Virus record (IMG/VR): IMGVR_UViG_3300009149_005307
Span: 1-39,917 of that record
Reading direction: 5' to 3' (one strand)
DNA: 39,917 nt
From: a virus
Shown here: positions 39,174-39,917 of the stretch, in pieces
How the letters are laid out: every line of letters begins with the position of its first letter
Position numbering within the stretch: the first letter of the stretch is position 1
Program-made: the position numbers and the translations under genes
The notes under the pieces: model-generated
The model's database searches: none
Told to the model about the DNA's origin: nothing
What the model saw: the letters and a program-made list of their open reading frames with translations, nothing else

Positions 39174-39632
39174 ATGAATTTAAAAAGCGTAAAATATATA
39201 AATAAGTTTAGACGCCTTCCATATCCAAAAAATCAAATGCTTATAATTGGAAGTGGTGCAATGGCAGTATTGGGATTAAAACGAAATAAAGATTTAGATA
39301 TTTGGGCAACTGATAATGTCATTAAAAAAGTAGCAAAAGATAAAAATTTTATTGCAAAAAAAAGTAATCTGGATGGTAGTAAATTATATGAAACTAAAGA
39401 TGGAAAAATTGAAATTGTTCCAAACCTTGGTATAAAGGATGAAGATATAAAAGAACATTTAAAACGAGCGGTTATATTATATGGTATTCATTTTCATTCC
39501 CCAGAAGATGTTTTGAAATGGAAGAAAGCTGTTAATCGACCAAAGGATAAAAAAGATATTGAGTTACTTGAGAAATATCTAAGAAATAAAGTAGTTGAAA
39601 ATTATTTAGCTACTATACAAATATTAAAATAA
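39174..39632 (+). CDS. Nucleotidyltransferase-fold protein
   Basis: A 152 aa protein with the NTase superfamily start: a MLIIGSGAMAVLGLK strand-helix with GSG at 26-28, then KDLDIW with D40/D42 as the metal pair, and a later acid in KIEIVP. The C-terminus is basic helix (KWKKAVNRPKDKKDIELLEKYL). Members transfer nucleotides to proteins, RNA or small molecules; antitoxin-paired toxins are among them. AAGAGG precedes the ATG. Substrate unknown. Confidence 0.78.
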   Translation: MNLKSVKYINKFRRLPYPKNQMLIIGSGAMAVLGLKRNKDLDIWATDNVIKKVAKDKNFIAKKSNLDGSKLYETKDGKIEIVPNLGIKDEDIKEHLKRAVILYGIHFHSPEDVLKWKKAVNRPKDKKDIELLEKYLRNKVVENYLATIQILK

Positions 39633-39635
39633 GAA

Positions 39636-39735
39636 GGACCTGGCAAGTGGACGGACACCGTATAATTTGGTTGTCAGAAATAGTAATCTTCTGATCGGGG
39701 TGGGCCAGAGTGAGGGGCTACTGGATTTGCCAAAA
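39636..39735 (+). ncRNA. Candidate structured RNA
   Basis: This stretch is more GC-rich than its surroundings. Pairings seen: TGGCAA (39641-39646) with TTGCCA (39727-39732) closing the whole element, TCAGAA/TTCTGA (39674-39694) and CCAG/CTGG (39705-39724), with a small CGG/CCG hairpin near 39652. It lies between two genes. It could be a riboswitch, a leader or a small RNA; it is not a tRNA and matches no ribozyme I know. Confidence 0.5.
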
Positions 39736-39764
39736 GAATAATATTAAAATAAAGGAAATTAATA

Positions 39765-39917
39765 ATGAGAAGATTTTGGTTATTTAGATCGAACATTAGA
39801 AATTTAGAATACTACCATGAGTTTAAAGACTTAAAGACATTTGAAGAAAAATGTCATGATTTTTATATGTTATACCCCATATGGCTTTTGAGAAATAACT
39901 ATTTTGATGAAGTAACC
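39765..39917 (+). CDS. Unknown protein, N-terminal part (cut by window edge)
   Basis: AAAGGAAA lies upstream of the ATG and the frame stays open to the end, giving 51 residues. It has a basic start (RRFWLFRSNIRNLEYY) and an aromatic-rich helix (CHDFYMLYPIWLLRNNYFDEV). Family not recognised from this piece. It directly follows the candidate structured RNA, which might therefore be its leader. Confidence 0.6.
   Translation, partial: MRRFWLFRSNIRNLEYYHEFKDLKTFEEKCHDFYMLYPIWLLRNNYFDEVT

Noticed and set aside
39636-39735. Hammerhead or HDV-like ribozyme
   Set aside because: The CTGATGA and GAAA core of hammerheads and the nested double pseudoknot of HDV were not found in the order needed.
1-39917. 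CRISPR arrays, integrase, attachment sites or insertion sequences
   Set aside because: No spaced repeats, no recombinase or transposase motifs and no terminal inverted repeats were seen.

Overview
The window is an AT-rich stretch of a tailed-phage genome (Caudoviricetes), probably a large lytic myovirus of the distant T4-like or jumbo kind. Genes are packed with little space between them, and many overlap through ATGA or TAATG junctions. Most carry clear AGGAGG-type ribosome sites. The DNA replication set consists of a sliding clamp, an RFC/gp44-like clamp loader, a gp61/DnaG-like primase, a 5'-3' exonuclease, a Dda-like helicase and a RuvC resolvase. The host cannot be named; the ribosome sites point to a bacterium. 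No rRNA, convincing tRNA, CRISPR array or insertion sequence was seen.

Region 1 (1-13053, minus strand) is the replication, recombination and lysis block. In transcription order it holds a small membrane protein and a membrane-anchored lytic transglycosylase (candidate lysis pair), the helicase, a hairpin terminator, the clamp loader, a DnaJ-type zinc protein, the primase (split by an in-frame TAA), the clamp, the 5'-3' exonuclease, a possible neck or connector protein, RuvC, a desulforedoxin-like protein, a GIY-YIG homing endonuclease, a LigD-type 3'-phosphoesterase and an HNH endonuclease. A short divergent promoter region (13054-13200) separates it from the plus-strand genes.

Region 2 (13201-22569, plus strand) holds mostly unrecognised, probably virion or assembly genes, including 637 aa and 408 aa proteins. 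Among them are a NUDIX hydrolase, a frameshifted membrane protein, an actin/Hsp70-fold ATPase next to a coiled-coil protein, and a gene interrupted by TGA. A GC-rich island full of hairpins lies upstream of the 637 aa gene.

Region 3 (22595-36347, plus strand) is a large glycan locus. It has a GT9 heptosyltransferase-like enzyme, two GT-A enzymes, a GT4, a DUF1792/GT-D enzyme, a CgeB-like GT and a tandem pair of unknown paralogues. It also has three left-handed beta-helix acyltransferases, a PIG-L deacetylase, two methyltransferases, a WbpB/WlbA-like sugar oxidoreductase and a WbpI/WecB-like 2-epimerase. Three of the enzymes match steps of the UDP-ManNAc3NAcA pathway, so the phage may make or remodel a surface sugar. 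A lone minus-strand secreted protein with its own terminator and a leader hairpin covering its ribosome site sits inside this locus (31477-32195).

Region 4 (36366-39917, plus strand) is an accessory tail: small Cys-rich proteins, an archaeo-eukaryotic primase (LigD-polymerase-like), a papain-like protease, an unknown protein, a nucleotidyltransferase-fold protein, a possible structured RNA and a gene cut by the window edge.

The most notable points are that two LigD modules occur as separate genes, that an actin-like ATPase and a papain-like protease are phage-encoded, that a secreted cargo gene has a self-masking leader, and that four genes are each interrupted by a single event (two in-frame stops, two homopolymer frameshifts).
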